Source: an uncultured Neisseria sp. | GTDB lineage: Bacteria > Pseudomonadota > Gammaproteobacteria > Burkholderiales > Neisseriaceae | DNA length: 7,059 bases | Direction of reading: 5' to 3' | NCBI GenBank assembly: GCA_937919795.1 | Contig: CALFOA010000070.1 | Location: forward strand, 1-7,059 | The notes under the pieces: model-generated | What the model saw: only the letters and a program-made list of their open reading frames with translations | What the model was told of the DNA's origin: nothing | The model's database searches: none | Position numbers and translations under genes: made by a program | In this document: positions 1-5,497 of the stretch, one piece after another | Layout: every line of letters begins with the position of its first letter | Numbering within the stretch: the first letter of the stretch is position 1

Positions 1-1
1 C

Positions 2-78
2 GCGGTGGTAGCTCAGTTGGTTAGAGTATCGGCCTGTCACGCCGAGGGTCGCGGGTTCGAGCCCCGTCCGCCGCGCCA
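2..78 (+). tRNA. tRNA-Asp, anticodon GTC
   Basis: This is a complete tRNA gene that decodes GAC/GAU aspartate codons. The cloverleaf can be folded by eye. The acceptor arm 2-8 (GCGGTGG) pairs with 68-74 (CCGCCGC) with one G-U pair. The D stem is 11-14 with 24-27. The anticodon stem is 29-33 with 41-45, with loop CTGTCAC and anticodon GTC at 36-38. The T stem is 51-55 with 63-67 around TTCGAGC. The discriminator G75 is followed by an encoded CCA (76-78), and the Asp-typical G discriminator is present. Base 1 is outside the mature tRNA, so the gene is intact at the window edge. Its promoter, and any tRNA genes upstream of it, lie outside the window. Confidence 0.97.
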
Positions 79-83
79 AATTA

Positions 84-116
84 AAAAAAGCACCGATTTA
101 ATTTCGGTGCTTTTTG
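84..116 (+). terminator. intrinsic terminator of the tRNA-Asp unit
   Basis: A 7-bp hairpin, GCACCGA (90-96) with TCGGTGC (104-110), has a 7-nt AT-rich loop. It is preceded by an A-run and followed by TTTTTG. The flanking A/T runs can extend the stem. It lies 11 nt after the encoded CCA, as expected for rho-independent termination of the tRNA transcript. Confidence 0.85.
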
Positions 117-148
117 CTTTTCTGTTCTCAGGGTTATTTGAATAAACC

Positions 149-212
149 AATGCCTGTCTGAAAAAACTTTAGCTTCGCAGAAACTCACTGCGTTCTTTTT
201 CAGACAGGCATT
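149..212. terminator. DUS inverted pair, probable terminator of pmbA (bidirectional)
   Basis: Two exact uptake sequences face each other, TGCCTGTCTGAA at 151-162 and its complement at 199-210. They sit in perfect 17-bp arms, 149-165 and 196-212. The 30-nt interior holds a second small hairpin, CGCAG (176-180) with CTGCG (188-192). The element lies about 20 nt beyond the pmbA stop codon, between convergent transcripts. Its arm order puts T-rich sequence on the 3' side of each arm, which suits termination in Neisseriaceae. Termination is inferred from position and fold. Confidence 0.7.
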
Positions 213-232
213 CTTATTCCCCATACAATAAA

Positions 233-1561
233 CTAACCACCCGCTACCGTCATCTCCGACACCAGCAGCGAGCCGACTTTATTACTGCTGCGGCGCAAAG
301 CGTCATCGGCCACGCCGACGATATTGAGCAGCATATCCTGCAAGCGCGAGGCGATGGTGATTTCTTCCACCGGATACTGGATCACGCCGTTTTCCACCCA
401 AAAGCCCGCCGCACCGCGCGAGTAATCGCCGGTGAGCATATTCACGCCCTGTCCCATCAATTCGGTTACCAACAAGCCGCTGCCCATCTGTTTGAGCAAA
501 TCTGCCTGGGTGGCGCAAGTAGTGTTCAAAATCAGATTGTGCGCGCCGCCGGCGTTGCCGGTGGTTTGCATACCCAATTTGCGGGCGCTGTAACTCGACA
601 GAAAATAGCCCTGCACCACGCCGTTTTCAATCACAAAACGCGGCACAGTCGCCACGCCTTCGGCATCAAACCAACTGCTGCCCCAGGCGCGCGGGATGTG
701 CGGCTCTTCGCGCAGGCTGAGGAAATCCGGCAGAATTTGTTTGCCCAAGCTGTCGAGCAGAAAACTGTTTTGGCGGTACAAAGCTGCGCCCGACAAGCCA
801 CCGACCACATGGCCGATAATGCCCGATGCCACCGTGGTATCAAACAGCACCGGATAACGGTCGGTCGGCAGTGAGCGTGCATTCAGGCGGCGCAAGGTGC
901 GCTCGGCGGCGGTGCGACCGATTTCTTCCATAGACGACAACTCTTGTGCCGAGCGCGCCATGTCGTACCAATAATCGCGCTGCATCCCGTGTTCATCAGC
1001 CGCCACCACGCTGCAAGAAGCGCTGTGGCGCGTGCCGTCCTGATGTTGCAGAAAGCCGTGGCTGTTGCCGTAAACAAACTGATAATGATTGGTGTGCACG
1101 CCCGCACCTTCGGAATTTTCAATCCGCGTATCCAACGCCAACGCCGCCGCTTCCGCCCGCAGAGCCAGCTCTACCGCCGCTTCGCCCGACAAATCCCATT
1201 CGTGGTATTTATCGAGTTCCACCGGCGTTACCGCCATCAATTCGGCATCAGCCAAACCGGCGGCTTCGTCTTGCGCGGTGTATTTAGCAATATCCAAAGC
1301 GGCCTGCACGGTTTCTTCCACCGCGCGGCGCGAGAAATCGGCGGTACTGGCACGACCCTTGCTTTGGCCAACGTACACCGTAATATCCAGCGATTTATCC
1401 TGCTGATGCTCGATGTGCTCGATTTCCTGCAAGCGAACCTGCACATTCTGGCCGAGCGATTCGCTCACATCCGCCTCGGCCGCGCTTGCGCCTTTCTGCT
1501 TGGCCATTTCGAGCGCCAGCGCGCATACTTCTTTCAATTCAGCAGGGGTATGGTTAAACAT
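233..1561 (-). CDS. pmbA: metalloprotease PmbA/TldE
   Basis: The product (442 aa; E. coli PmbA is about 450) is the TldE subunit of the cytoplasmic TldD-TldE peptidase. In E. coli this complex processes the microcin B17 precursor and helps degrade the CcdA antitoxin. The non-metal-binding partner is TldE; TldD carries the HExxxH zinc site, and no HExxxH is visible here, as expected. The conserved C-terminal half is clear. It has an FD-EGV block followed by SSYSARKLG (about 298-330), GNAGGAHN (335-342), and a VTELMGQGVN/TGDYSRGAAGFWVENG block (365-392). The N-terminal half is the more variable PmbA_TldD domain. The start is supported by AGGA six nt upstream of the ATG. tldD is not in this window. 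darP is divergent on the other side, as in E. coli. The reading frame is intact, and the function call is firm from sequence similarity. Confidence 0.96.
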   Translation of the reverse strand: MFNHTPAELKEVCALALEMAKQKGASAAEADVSESLGQNVQVRLQEIEHIEHQQDKSLDITVYVGQSKGRASTADFSRRAVEETVQAALDIAKYTAQDEAAGLADAELMAVTPVELDKYHEWDLSGEAAVELALRAEAAALALDTRIENSEGAGVHTNHYQFVYGNSHGFLQHQDGTRHSASCSVVAADEHGMQRDYWYDMARSAQELSSMEEIGRTAAERTLRRLNARSLPTDRYPVLFDTTVASGIIGHVVGGLSGAALYRQNSFLLDSLGKQILPDFLSLREEPHIPRAWGSSWFDAEGVATVPRFVIENGVVQGYFLSSYSARKLGMQTTGNAGGAHNLILNTTCATQADLLKQMGSGLLVTELMGQGVNMLTGDYSRGAAGFWVENGVIQYPVEEITIASRLQDMLLNIVGVADDALRRSSNKVGSLLVSEMTVAGG

Positions 1562-1575
1562 TCGGTTTCCTATCG

Positions 1576-1600
1576 GCTGCCGCCCGCATCAAACGGCAGC
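1576..1600 (-). promoter_or_regulatory. small hairpin in the pmbA leader
   Basis: A 7-bp inverted repeat, GCTGCCG (1576-1582) with CGGCAGC (1594-1600), has an 11-nt loop. In the pmbA mRNA it ends just upstream of the AGGA ribosome-binding site (1568-1571). It is GC-rich, but no U-tract follows it. It could tune translation or be a chance repeat. I saw no convincing -35/-10 pair for pmbA; the nearest -10-like hexamer is TAAAAT at 1626-1621. Confidence 0.3.
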
Positions 1601-1690
1601 AGAGATTAATCAAGCCCGCTATTTTACCTGTTTTCGCACAAAACCGCAGCGCCTCGCCCGATTTCTTCCCCACGAAGGCGGCCGGCAGTG

Positions 1691-1699
1691 TGCTAAAAT
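1691..1699 (+). promoter_or_regulatory. extended -10 promoter candidate for darP
   Basis: TGCTAAAAT (TG-n-TAAAAT) is an extended -10 element 30 nt upstream of the darP ATG. It would give a leader of roughly 25 nt. No good -35 is visible at 16-18 bp upstream, which is tolerable for extended -10 promoters. It is the best match in the 168-nt divergent intergenic region between pmbA and darP. Confidence 0.5.
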
Positions 1700-1729
1700 G
1701 CAGTAGCCGAAAACCAAAGCACGCCAAAT

Positions 1730-2278
1730 ATGAACGATATCAATAATGAAGAATGGGTGAGCAAAACCCAAATGAAAAAACGCATGAACGAGTTGCAAGA
1801 CTTGGGCATGGAATTAACCCGTTTGTCGAACGAAACCCTGAAAAAAGCCGGCTTGCCGGAAGATTTGCAGCAGGCCATCCGCGATTATAAAAAAATCACT
1901 TCCAACGGCGCCACCAAACGGCAAACCCAATACATCGGCCGCCTGATGCGCGACATCGATCCCGAGCCGATCCGCGAGTTTCTCGCCCGCCTCAAAGGCG
2001 AGAGCGGCGCGCACAACGCCTTTTTGCAACGGGTCGAACAAATGCGCGACCGCCTGCTCGATAAGGATCAAGCCTTAACCGACTTCATCAGCGAATATCC
2101 TGATGCCGATGCCGGTGCGCTGCGTACCTTAATCCGCAATGCGCGCAAAGAAAAAGAGTTGTCCAAGCCGCCGAAAAACTTCCGCGCGCTGTATCAGGCG
2201 ATTAAAGCCGTGATGGACACCCAAAACAGCGGCGCCGACCAAGCTGCCGACACCGATTCCGATACGGACGAAGAATAA
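1730..2278 (+). CDS. darP: ribosome-associated protein DarP (YjgA, DUF615)
   Basis: The product (182 aa; E. coli YjgA/DarP is 183) belongs to the DUF615 family. DarP binds late 50S ribosomal precursors and helps mature the peptidyl-transferase centre in the cytoplasm. Family hallmarks are an N-terminal WVSKTQMKKRM segment (10-19), a basic helix RQTQYIGRLMRD (64-75) followed by a D/E-PEPIRE motif, a DRLL-DKDQAL segment (107-115), PDADAGALRTLIRNARKEKE (124-143), and KPPKNFRALYQ (146-156). The tail (from about 166) is acidic and low in complexity. The ATG has no strong Shine-Dalgarno sequence, but the similarity begins near residue 8, so this start is sensible. It lies first in an operon with the DUF2750 gene and divergent to pmbA, the same arrangement as yjgA-pmbA in enterobacteria. 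Confidence 0.95.
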   Translation: MNDINNEEWVSKTQMKKRMNELQDLGMELTRLSNETLKKAGLPEDLQQAIRDYKKITSNGATKRQTQYIGRLMRDIDPEPIREFLARLKGESGAHNAFLQRVEQMRDRLLDKDQALTDFISEYPDADAGALRTLIRNARKEKELSKPPKNFRALYQAIKAVMDTQNSGADQAADTDSDTDEE

Positions 2279-2745
2279 TGTTCCCCCACCCCGAAGACCA
2301 CGCCTACAACCGCTTTATCCGCACCCTGCTCAACACGCAAACGGTGTTCACCCTCTGCGATGAAGAAGGGATGGCCGAATGCCCGTCTACCGAATATGAA
2401 GATGACGACGGCGAGCCGGTGCAGGTGTACTGCATTTGGGCGACCCCGGAAGACGCCCGCGCCTGCCAAGCCGAAGAATGGGCGGGCTATCAGCTGGAAG
2501 CGGTACCGCTGTCGGTGATCATGGCCGATTGGTTGATCGGCATGGATCAGGAAGAAGTATTGGTGGGCGTGGATTTCGACCCGCAGTTATACGGCTTGGA
2601 AATCGAGCCGGTGGAACTATTGGCCGATTTGATGGACGCCGCCGAACAGCAAGGCGTAGATTTGGGCATTGAGGATTACGAAGAACTGGTGAACTACCGC
2701 TTGGAATGGGAACGCTGGGCGGCGGGACAAAGCCGGTTGAATTAA
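2278..2745 (+). CDS. DUF2750 domain protein of unknown function
   Basis: This is a small, very acidic cytoplasmic protein of 155 aa with no signal peptide or membrane segment. The pattern matches the DUF2750 family as I remember it. An N-terminal helix with NRFIRTLLNTQTVFTLCDEEGMA (11-33) opens it, then an acidic linker (39-47). A CIWATPEDARACQAEEWAGY block (52-71) follows, then VPLSVIMADWLIGMDQE with VLVGVDFD (76-101) and an IEPVELLADL helix (109-118). The C-terminal part (about 120-150) goes beyond the usual short domain. The role of the family is unknown. The start ATG overlaps the darP stop (TAATG, one shared base), so translation is probably coupled to darP. The frame is intact. The family assignment is moderately sure and no function should be read into it. 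Confidence 0.85.
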   Translation: MFPHPEDHAYNRFIRTLLNTQTVFTLCDEEGMAECPSTEYEDDDGEPVQVYCIWATPEDARACQAEEWAGYQLEAVPLSVIMADWLIGMDQEEVLVGVDFDPQLYGLEIEPVELLADLMDAAEQQGVDLGIEDYEELVNYRLEWERWAAGQSRLN

Positions 2746-2748
2746 GGC

Positions 2749-2798
2749 TTTCAGACAGGCATTAGCCGCCCGCGCTCCCAGCTAATGCCTGTCTGAAA
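2749..2798. repeat. DUS inverted pair with an 18-bp perfect stem
   Basis: TTCAGACAGGCA (2750-2761) and TGCCTGTCTGAA (2786-2797) lie in perfect 18-bp arms, 2749-2766 and 2781-2798, with a GC-rich 14-nt loop. The hairpin begins 4 nt after the DUF2750 stop codon. The arms are in the order complement-then-DUS, so the 3' arm ends in A residues and no U-tract follows on either strand. It may protect the 3' end or act as an uptake site more than as a classical intrinsic terminator. Confidence 0.85.
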
Positions 2799-2811
2799 AA
2801 ACATCCCCCAT

Positions 2812-2846
2812 AAAAATACCCGGCTTGCACCGGGTATTCTTTATTT
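2812..2846. terminator. bidirectional intrinsic terminator between DUF2750 and hpnC
   Basis: A perfect 9-bp stem, AATACCCGG (2815-2823) with CCGGGTATT (2830-2838), has the 6-nt loop CTTGCA. On the plus strand it is followed by TCTTTATTTCTT. On the minus strand it is followed by a TTTTTA run. It therefore can end both the darP operon and the fpr-hpnC operon, whose last stop codon is at 2853. Confidence 0.85.
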
Positions 2847-2852
2847 CTTCAA

Positions 2853-3668
2853 CTACTTCTTCAAAACAGCACGCTTCAGCATCAACCACCAGTCCTTCGC
2901 ATTCAAAACAGGTCGTTGATTAAACACATCATATCGGTTTTCTTCCAATTTATGCACAATACGCTGGCCGCCCAAAATAATCAGCCGCAATTCAAAACCC
3001 AAACGGCCGGGCAGTTTTTTTGCCAGCGGCGAACCGGCTTTCAGCATATTGTGTGCCTTATTGCACTGGTAGGCCATCAGGCGCTGGAAGGCGAAATCGG
3101 CTTTGCCCGCCGCAATCTGTTCTTCGCTCACGCCGAATTTGGCCAAATCTTCCTGCGGCAGATACACCCGCCCTTTCTGCCAGTCCACCGCCACATCCTG
3201 CCAGAAATTAATCAGCTGCAAAGCCGTGCAAATACCATCGCTCTGCGCCAAGCTGCGGCTGTCGTGTTCGCCGTACAGGTGCAACAGCATTCTGCCGACT
3301 GGATTGGCGCTGCGGCGGCTGTAATCCACCAATTCGCCAAAAGTCTGATAACGCTTTTTCACCACATCCTGCTCAAACGCCGAGAGTAAATCGTAAAACG
3401 GCTGCATCGGCATCTGAAAAGGCGCAATCGCCTGCTGCTTCAGGCGCTGCATCATCGGGTCGGCCACTTCGCCGCCGCCTGCAATCGCATCCAAACCCGC
3501 GCGCAACTCCGCCAAGCCTTGCAAACGCGCGGCATCGTCGGCATCACCTTCGTCGGCAATATCGTCGGCAGTACGCGCATAAGCATAAATCGCGTGTATC
3601 GGTTTGCGCAGGCGGCGCGGCAGGATCAGCGAGCCGACCGGGAAGTTTTCGTAATGGTTAACCGACAT
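2853..3668 (-). CDS. hpnC: squalene/phytoene synthase-family protein HpnC
   Basis: The product (271 aa) has the HpnC signature. In the HpnC-HpnD-HpnE route, HpnD makes presqualene diphosphate from farnesyl diphosphate, HpnC converts it to hydroxysqualene, and HpnE reduces that to squalene. The N-terminus HYENFPVGS (5-13) leads into the first Asp-rich motif YARTADDIADEGD (30-42). SRRSANPVGRMLLHLYG (117-133) is the mid-domain block. The second Asp-rich motif QLINFWQDVAVDWQKGR (151-167) carries D158 and D162, followed by VYLPQEDL. Both Mg2+-diphosphate binding motifs are intact, so the enzyme should be active. The start has AAGGA six nt upstream, embedded in the fpr stop codon, only 9 nt away, so it is coupled to fpr. 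No hpnD, hpnE or shc is in this window; the end product in this organism is unknown. Confidence 0.9.
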   Translation of the reverse strand: MSVNHYENFPVGSLILPRRLRKPIHAIYAYARTADDIADEGDADDAARLQGLAELRAGLDAIAGGGEVADPMMQRLKQQAIAPFQMPMQPFYDLLSAFEQDVVKKRYQTFGELVDYSRRSANPVGRMLLHLYGEHDSRSLAQSDGICTALQLINFWQDVAVDWQKGRVYLPQEDLAKFGVSEEQIAAGKADFAFQRLMAYQCNKAHNMLKAGSPLAKKLPGRLGFELRLIILGGQRIVHKLEENRYDVFNQRPVLNAKDWWLMLKRAVLKK

Positions 3669-3674
3669 AGCAAA

Positions 3675-3679
3675 TCCTT
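3675..3679 (-). promoter_or_regulatory. hpnC ribosome-binding site inside the fpr stop region
   Basis: AAGGA lies six nt before the hpnC ATG and shares its two A bases with the TAA stop codon of fpr (3678-3680). Ribosomes finishing fpr end directly on the hpnC initiation site, which implies translational coupling. Confidence 0.75.
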
Positions 3680-4451
3680 AAAAACCGTTTTCCATCATAA
3701 TCTGCCCCGGAATACGGTTGCGGTGCATGGCAAAACCCATATCCAGCAGCGCTTGGAAGGTGTCTTTCACCATCGCGGGATTACCGCAAATCATAAAACG
3801 GGTATCGGCGGGGGTAAACGGCAGATCGAGCGCGGTGGCAAGTTGGCCGCTTTTCAGTAAATCGGGCAGGCGTTGGTTGAGTTTGCCGCCGGCTTCGCGG
3901 GTGACCACGGGAATAAAACGCAGGCGGTCGGCATATTCGCCGATCAGCGGGTGTTCTTGCAATTGTTCGATGCGGTCGTTGAAAATCAATTCGTTGGCGT
4001 AAGACACCGAATGCACCAGTGCCAGCCGCTCGAAGCGTTGCCAGATTTCGGGTTGTTCGAGTATGGAAAGGAAGGGGGCGATGCCGGAACCGGTGCACAG
4101 CATTACCAAGTCTTTGCCATCAGGGAAGCGTTCGGGCAACAGGAAGCCGGTGGCGGTTTTATCGAGCAAAATGGTGTCGCCGGCTTTCAATTCTGCCAGC
4201 TTGGCCGACATCGGCCCGCCCTGTATCAGCACGGCGAAGTATTCCAAATCGTCGGCGTATTCGGCGGATACCACTGAATAAGCGCGCCAGATAAAGCCTT
4301 CGCCGTCGTGGAAGCCGAGTCGGGAAAACTGGCCGGCGGCGAAGCGGTAGGCTTCGGGGCGGGTGATGGCGAAGGTCATCAGTTTGTCGGTATGGTGTTT
4401 CACCCACAAAACGGTTTCTTCGGTGTATTTGGCTTCCGGTGCGGCGGGCAT
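3678..4451 (-). CDS. fpr: ferredoxin/flavodoxin--NADP+ reductase
   Basis: The product (257 aa) is a bacterial-type FAD-dependent ferredoxin(flavodoxin)-NADP+ reductase. It moves electrons between NADPH and ferredoxin or flavodoxin in the cytoplasm, and is often linked to oxidative stress or iron metabolism. The N-terminal FAD-binding beta barrel contains AAGQFSRLGF (38-47) and the flavin motif RAYSV (56-60). A GDTILLDKTATGFLLPE stretch (91-107) ends the barrel. The NADP domain carries CTGSGIAPFLSIL (119-131) and CGNPAMV (222-228), and the C-terminus is ENGF. No membrane segment or signal peptide is seen. Upstream of the ATG the Shine-Dalgarno is weak (AGAAAG). fpr is first in a two-gene operon with hpnC. 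Whether Fpr serves the isoprenoid pathway or is merely co-transcribed is not shown by sequence. Confidence 0.94.
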   Translation of the reverse strand: MPAAPEAKYTEETVLWVKHHTDKLMTFAITRPEAYRFAAGQFSRLGFHDGEGFIWRAYSVVSAEYADDLEYFAVLIQGGPMSAKLAELKAGDTILLDKTATGFLLPERFPDGKDLVMLCTGSGIAPFLSILEQPEIWQRFERLALVHSVSYANELIFNDRIEQLQEHPLIGEYADRLRFIPVVTREAGGKLNQRLPDLLKSGQLATALDLPFTPADTRFMICGNPAMVKDTFQALLDMGFAMHRNRIPGQIMMENGF

Positions 4452-4476
4452 GGTATTCTTTCTGGGATTCTAAAAG

Positions 4477-4516
4477 TTTTCAGACAGGCATTATAAAGGG
4501 AATGCCTGTCTGAAAA
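4477..4516. repeat. DUS inverted pair between the J-domain gene and fpr
   Basis: TTCAGACAGGCA (4479-4490) and TGCCTGTCTGAA (4503-4514) lie in perfect 16-bp arms, 4477-4492 and 4501-4516, with an 8-nt loop. It follows the J-domain gene stop by about 25 nt and precedes fpr by 25 nt. As at 2749-2798, the arm order leaves the T-run before, not after, the hairpin, so a classical intrinsic terminator is doubtful. The loop and one arm together spell a perfect -10 box. Confidence 0.88.
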
Positions 4517-4518
4517 AA
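4490..4518 (-). promoter_or_regulatory. candidate fpr promoter inside the DUS hairpin
   Basis: On the minus strand a perfect TATAAT (4495-4490) spans the loop and the first bases of a DUS arm. A T-run (TTTTTT, 4518-4513) sits 17 bp upstream in the -35 position, but it is a poor -35. Transcription would start near 4483, within the second DUS copy, giving a leader of about 30 nt. It is the best promoter-like site in the 90-nt gap upstream of fpr. Confidence 0.45.
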
Positions 4519-4541
4519 TACATAATGAAATCACTAAACAA

Positions 4542-4976
4542 CTACTGCGGCGGCTGCCCAATCGTCGGCGGTGGCGGTTCGGCGGCGTAGCGCAGGTGTT
4601 CAGTGTAGTAAAACACGCCGATAATCAGCAGCGCCACGCACACCAGCCATACAATCATTTTGCGGTAATTCAAGGGCTCACGCGGCCGCCTAAAGCCGCC
4701 GGGCATCGGGCTGGCGATTTTTTCCGGGATCTCGCGCTCTGCTTTCGGCTGGTGCTTGGCAATCCATTCGTCGTGCTTTTTCTTTTTTTCCGGCGTGGTC
4801 AGCACGTCGTAAGACTGATTGATGATGCTCATGATGCGCTGCGCGTCGGGCATCGTGGGATGGTGGTCGGGATGGTAGCGTTTGCACAGCGCACGATAAG
4901 CGGCGCGGATGGCCTGCGGGCTGGCATCCCGCGCCACCTTCAGATTATCGTAGTGTGTGTGCAGGCGTTTGGCCAT
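4542..4976 (-). CDS. J-domain protein with C-terminal membrane anchor
   Basis: The product (144 aa) is a small DnaJ-like co-chaperone, distinct from DnaJ itself. The N-terminal J domain spans about residues 6-72. It has HYDNL at the start, the basic helix II AYRALCKRYH, the essential HPD tripeptide at 35-37, and a closing SYDVLTTPEKKKKHDEW segment. It should stimulate the ATPase of an Hsp70. A charged linker (73-103) leads to one hydrophobic segment (about 106-124, VWLVCVALLIIGVFYY). A short proline-rich tail follows. The lysine/arginine-rich linker suggests a cytoplasmic J domain with the tail outside, that is, a membrane-tethered co-chaperone. No Gly/Phe or zinc-finger region is present. 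Its client is unknown. A start two codons earlier (4982) is possible but is worse placed for the ribosome-binding site. Confidence 0.88.
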   Translation of the reverse strand: MAKRLHTHYDNLKVARDASPQAIRAAYRALCKRYHPDHHPTMPDAQRIMSIINQSYDVLTTPEKKKKHDEWIAKHQPKAEREIPEKIASPMPGGFRRPREPLNYRKMIVWLVCVALLIIGVFYYTEHLRYAAEPPPPTIGQPPQ

Positions 4977-4981
4977 ACGCA

Positions 4982-4985
4982 TCCT
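4982..4985 (-). promoter_or_regulatory. ribosome-binding site choosing the J-domain gene start
   Basis: AGGA overlaps the A of an upstream in-frame ATG (4982), which therefore cannot be used with it. The same AGGA sits 5 nt before the next in-frame ATG (4976). This favours the shorter product. Confidence 0.6.
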
Positions 4986-5001
4986 GACCGGGCGAATAGT
5001 G

Positions 5002-5013
5002 TTCAGACAGGCC
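5002..5013 (-). repeat. single-mismatch DUS copy (GGCCTGTCTGAA)
   Basis: On the minus strand GGCCTGTCTGAA differs from TGCCTGTCTGAA only at the first base. It is a single copy, not in an inverted pair. It lies between the -10 box and the start codon of the J-domain gene. Confidence 0.7.
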
Positions 5014-5015
5014 TA

Positions 5016-5044
5016 ATTATACGGCAAAGGGCTGAATCTGTATG
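5016..5044 (-). promoter_or_regulatory. sigma-70-type promoter for the J-domain gene
   Basis: On the minus strand CATACA (5044-5039) and a perfect TATAAT (5021-5016) are 17 bp apart. The -35 matches the last three bases of TTGACA. Transcription would begin near 5009, inside the variant DUS, giving a leader of roughly 33 nt. Confidence 0.55.
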
Positions 5045-5084
5045 GAATACGACGGCTTCTTCCGGATTCTGCGCACTTCTTCTG

Positions 5085-5123
5085 CCAATAAAAAGACACT
5101 TTGCGGCGTTCGCAAAGTGTCTT
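5085..5123 (-). terminator. intrinsic terminator of the YegP-like gene
   Basis: On the minus strand AAGACACTTTGCG pairs perfectly with CGCAAAGTGTCTT (13 bp, arms 5111-5123 and 5093-5105) around a 5-nt loop. The run TTTTTATT follows. It lies about 20 nt past the stop codon at 5142. There is no T-run on the plus side, so it works in one direction. Confidence 0.92.
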
Positions 5124-5141
5124 GCTGATTTGAATCCGGTC

Positions 5142-5471
5142 TTACAAATCTTCCACCACACCGGCGGTGGCCGCTTTGCTTTTTACCTGTGCGATGGCGG
5201 CACTGCGCGCCTCGTCGCTGCCAAACATCGGGCTGGTGCCGATAACCTGGCCGTTTACCGCTTTCAGATTGAAGTAAAACTTGCCGTTGCTGCTTTCTTT
5301 CAGCTCATAGCGCTTGTCTTCCGCCGCATTTTTGCGGATAGACTCAATCCCGTTTTGTGCCGAAGACTTGCTGGTATATTGTTCGCTGCGCAGCAGGGTT
5401 TTCTCTTCTTCACCGCGCAGGCTGAAGTTAAATTGACCCACTTCCGTTTTCGATAATTCAAAAGTCGCCAT
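5142..5471 (-). CDS. YegP-family protein (two DUF1508 repeats)
   Basis: The product (109 aa, close to E. coli YegP at 110) is made of two tandem DUF1508 units of about 48 residues. Unit 1 (about 4-49) has FELSK, FNFSLRG, SEQYTSKSSAQNGIESI. Unit 2 (about 54-101) has RYELKESSNGKFYFNLKAVN (54-73) followed by GQVIGTS. Each unit is predicted to form a three-stranded sheet and a helix. The biochemical role of the family is not known; it is a small soluble cytoplasmic protein. The start is set by AAGGAG six nt before the ATG at 5471; an ATG two codons upstream abuts the same site. The gene has its own strong promoter and terminator, so it is probably monocistronic and well expressed. Reading frame intact. 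Confidence 0.92.
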   Translation of the reverse strand: MATFELSKTEVGQFNFSLRGEEEKTLLRSEQYTSKSSAQNGIESIRKNAAEDKRYELKESSNGKFYFNLKAVNGQVIGTSPMFGSDEARSAAIAQVKSKAATAGVVEDL

Positions 5472-5477
5472 CAACAT

Positions 5478-5483
5478 CTCCTT
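5478..5483 (-). promoter_or_regulatory. strong ribosome-binding site choosing the YegP-like start
   Basis: AAGGAG directly abuts an in-frame ATG (5477), leaving no spacer, but lies 6 nt before the next in-frame ATG (5471). The latter is favoured, and gives the MATFEL N-terminus that aligns with YegP. Confidence 0.8.
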
Positions 5484-5497
5484 TATTTAGTTTTCAT

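Noticed and set aside
1555..1590. Short upstream frame (MRAAADRKPNV) overlapping the pmbA start
   Set aside because: It is only 11 codons, has no ribosome-binding site of its own, and starts within the leader hairpin; likely chance.
944..1609. Plus-strand open frame of about 221 codons opposite pmbA
   Set aside because: It lies antisense to a clearly conserved protein, has no recognisable family features and is rich in Arg/His/Ala as expected for a shadow of GC-rich coding sequence.
5062..5139. 8-bp inverted repeat CCGGATTC/GAATCCGG enclosing the YegP-like terminator
   Set aside because: The 62-nt spacing and short arms make chance likely, and the inner 13-bp hairpin explains termination alone.
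4596..5456. Plus-strand open frame of about 286 codons spanning the J-domain and YegP-like genes
   Set aside because: It crosses two recognised minus-strand genes, their terminator and a promoter, and its translation has no domain pattern.
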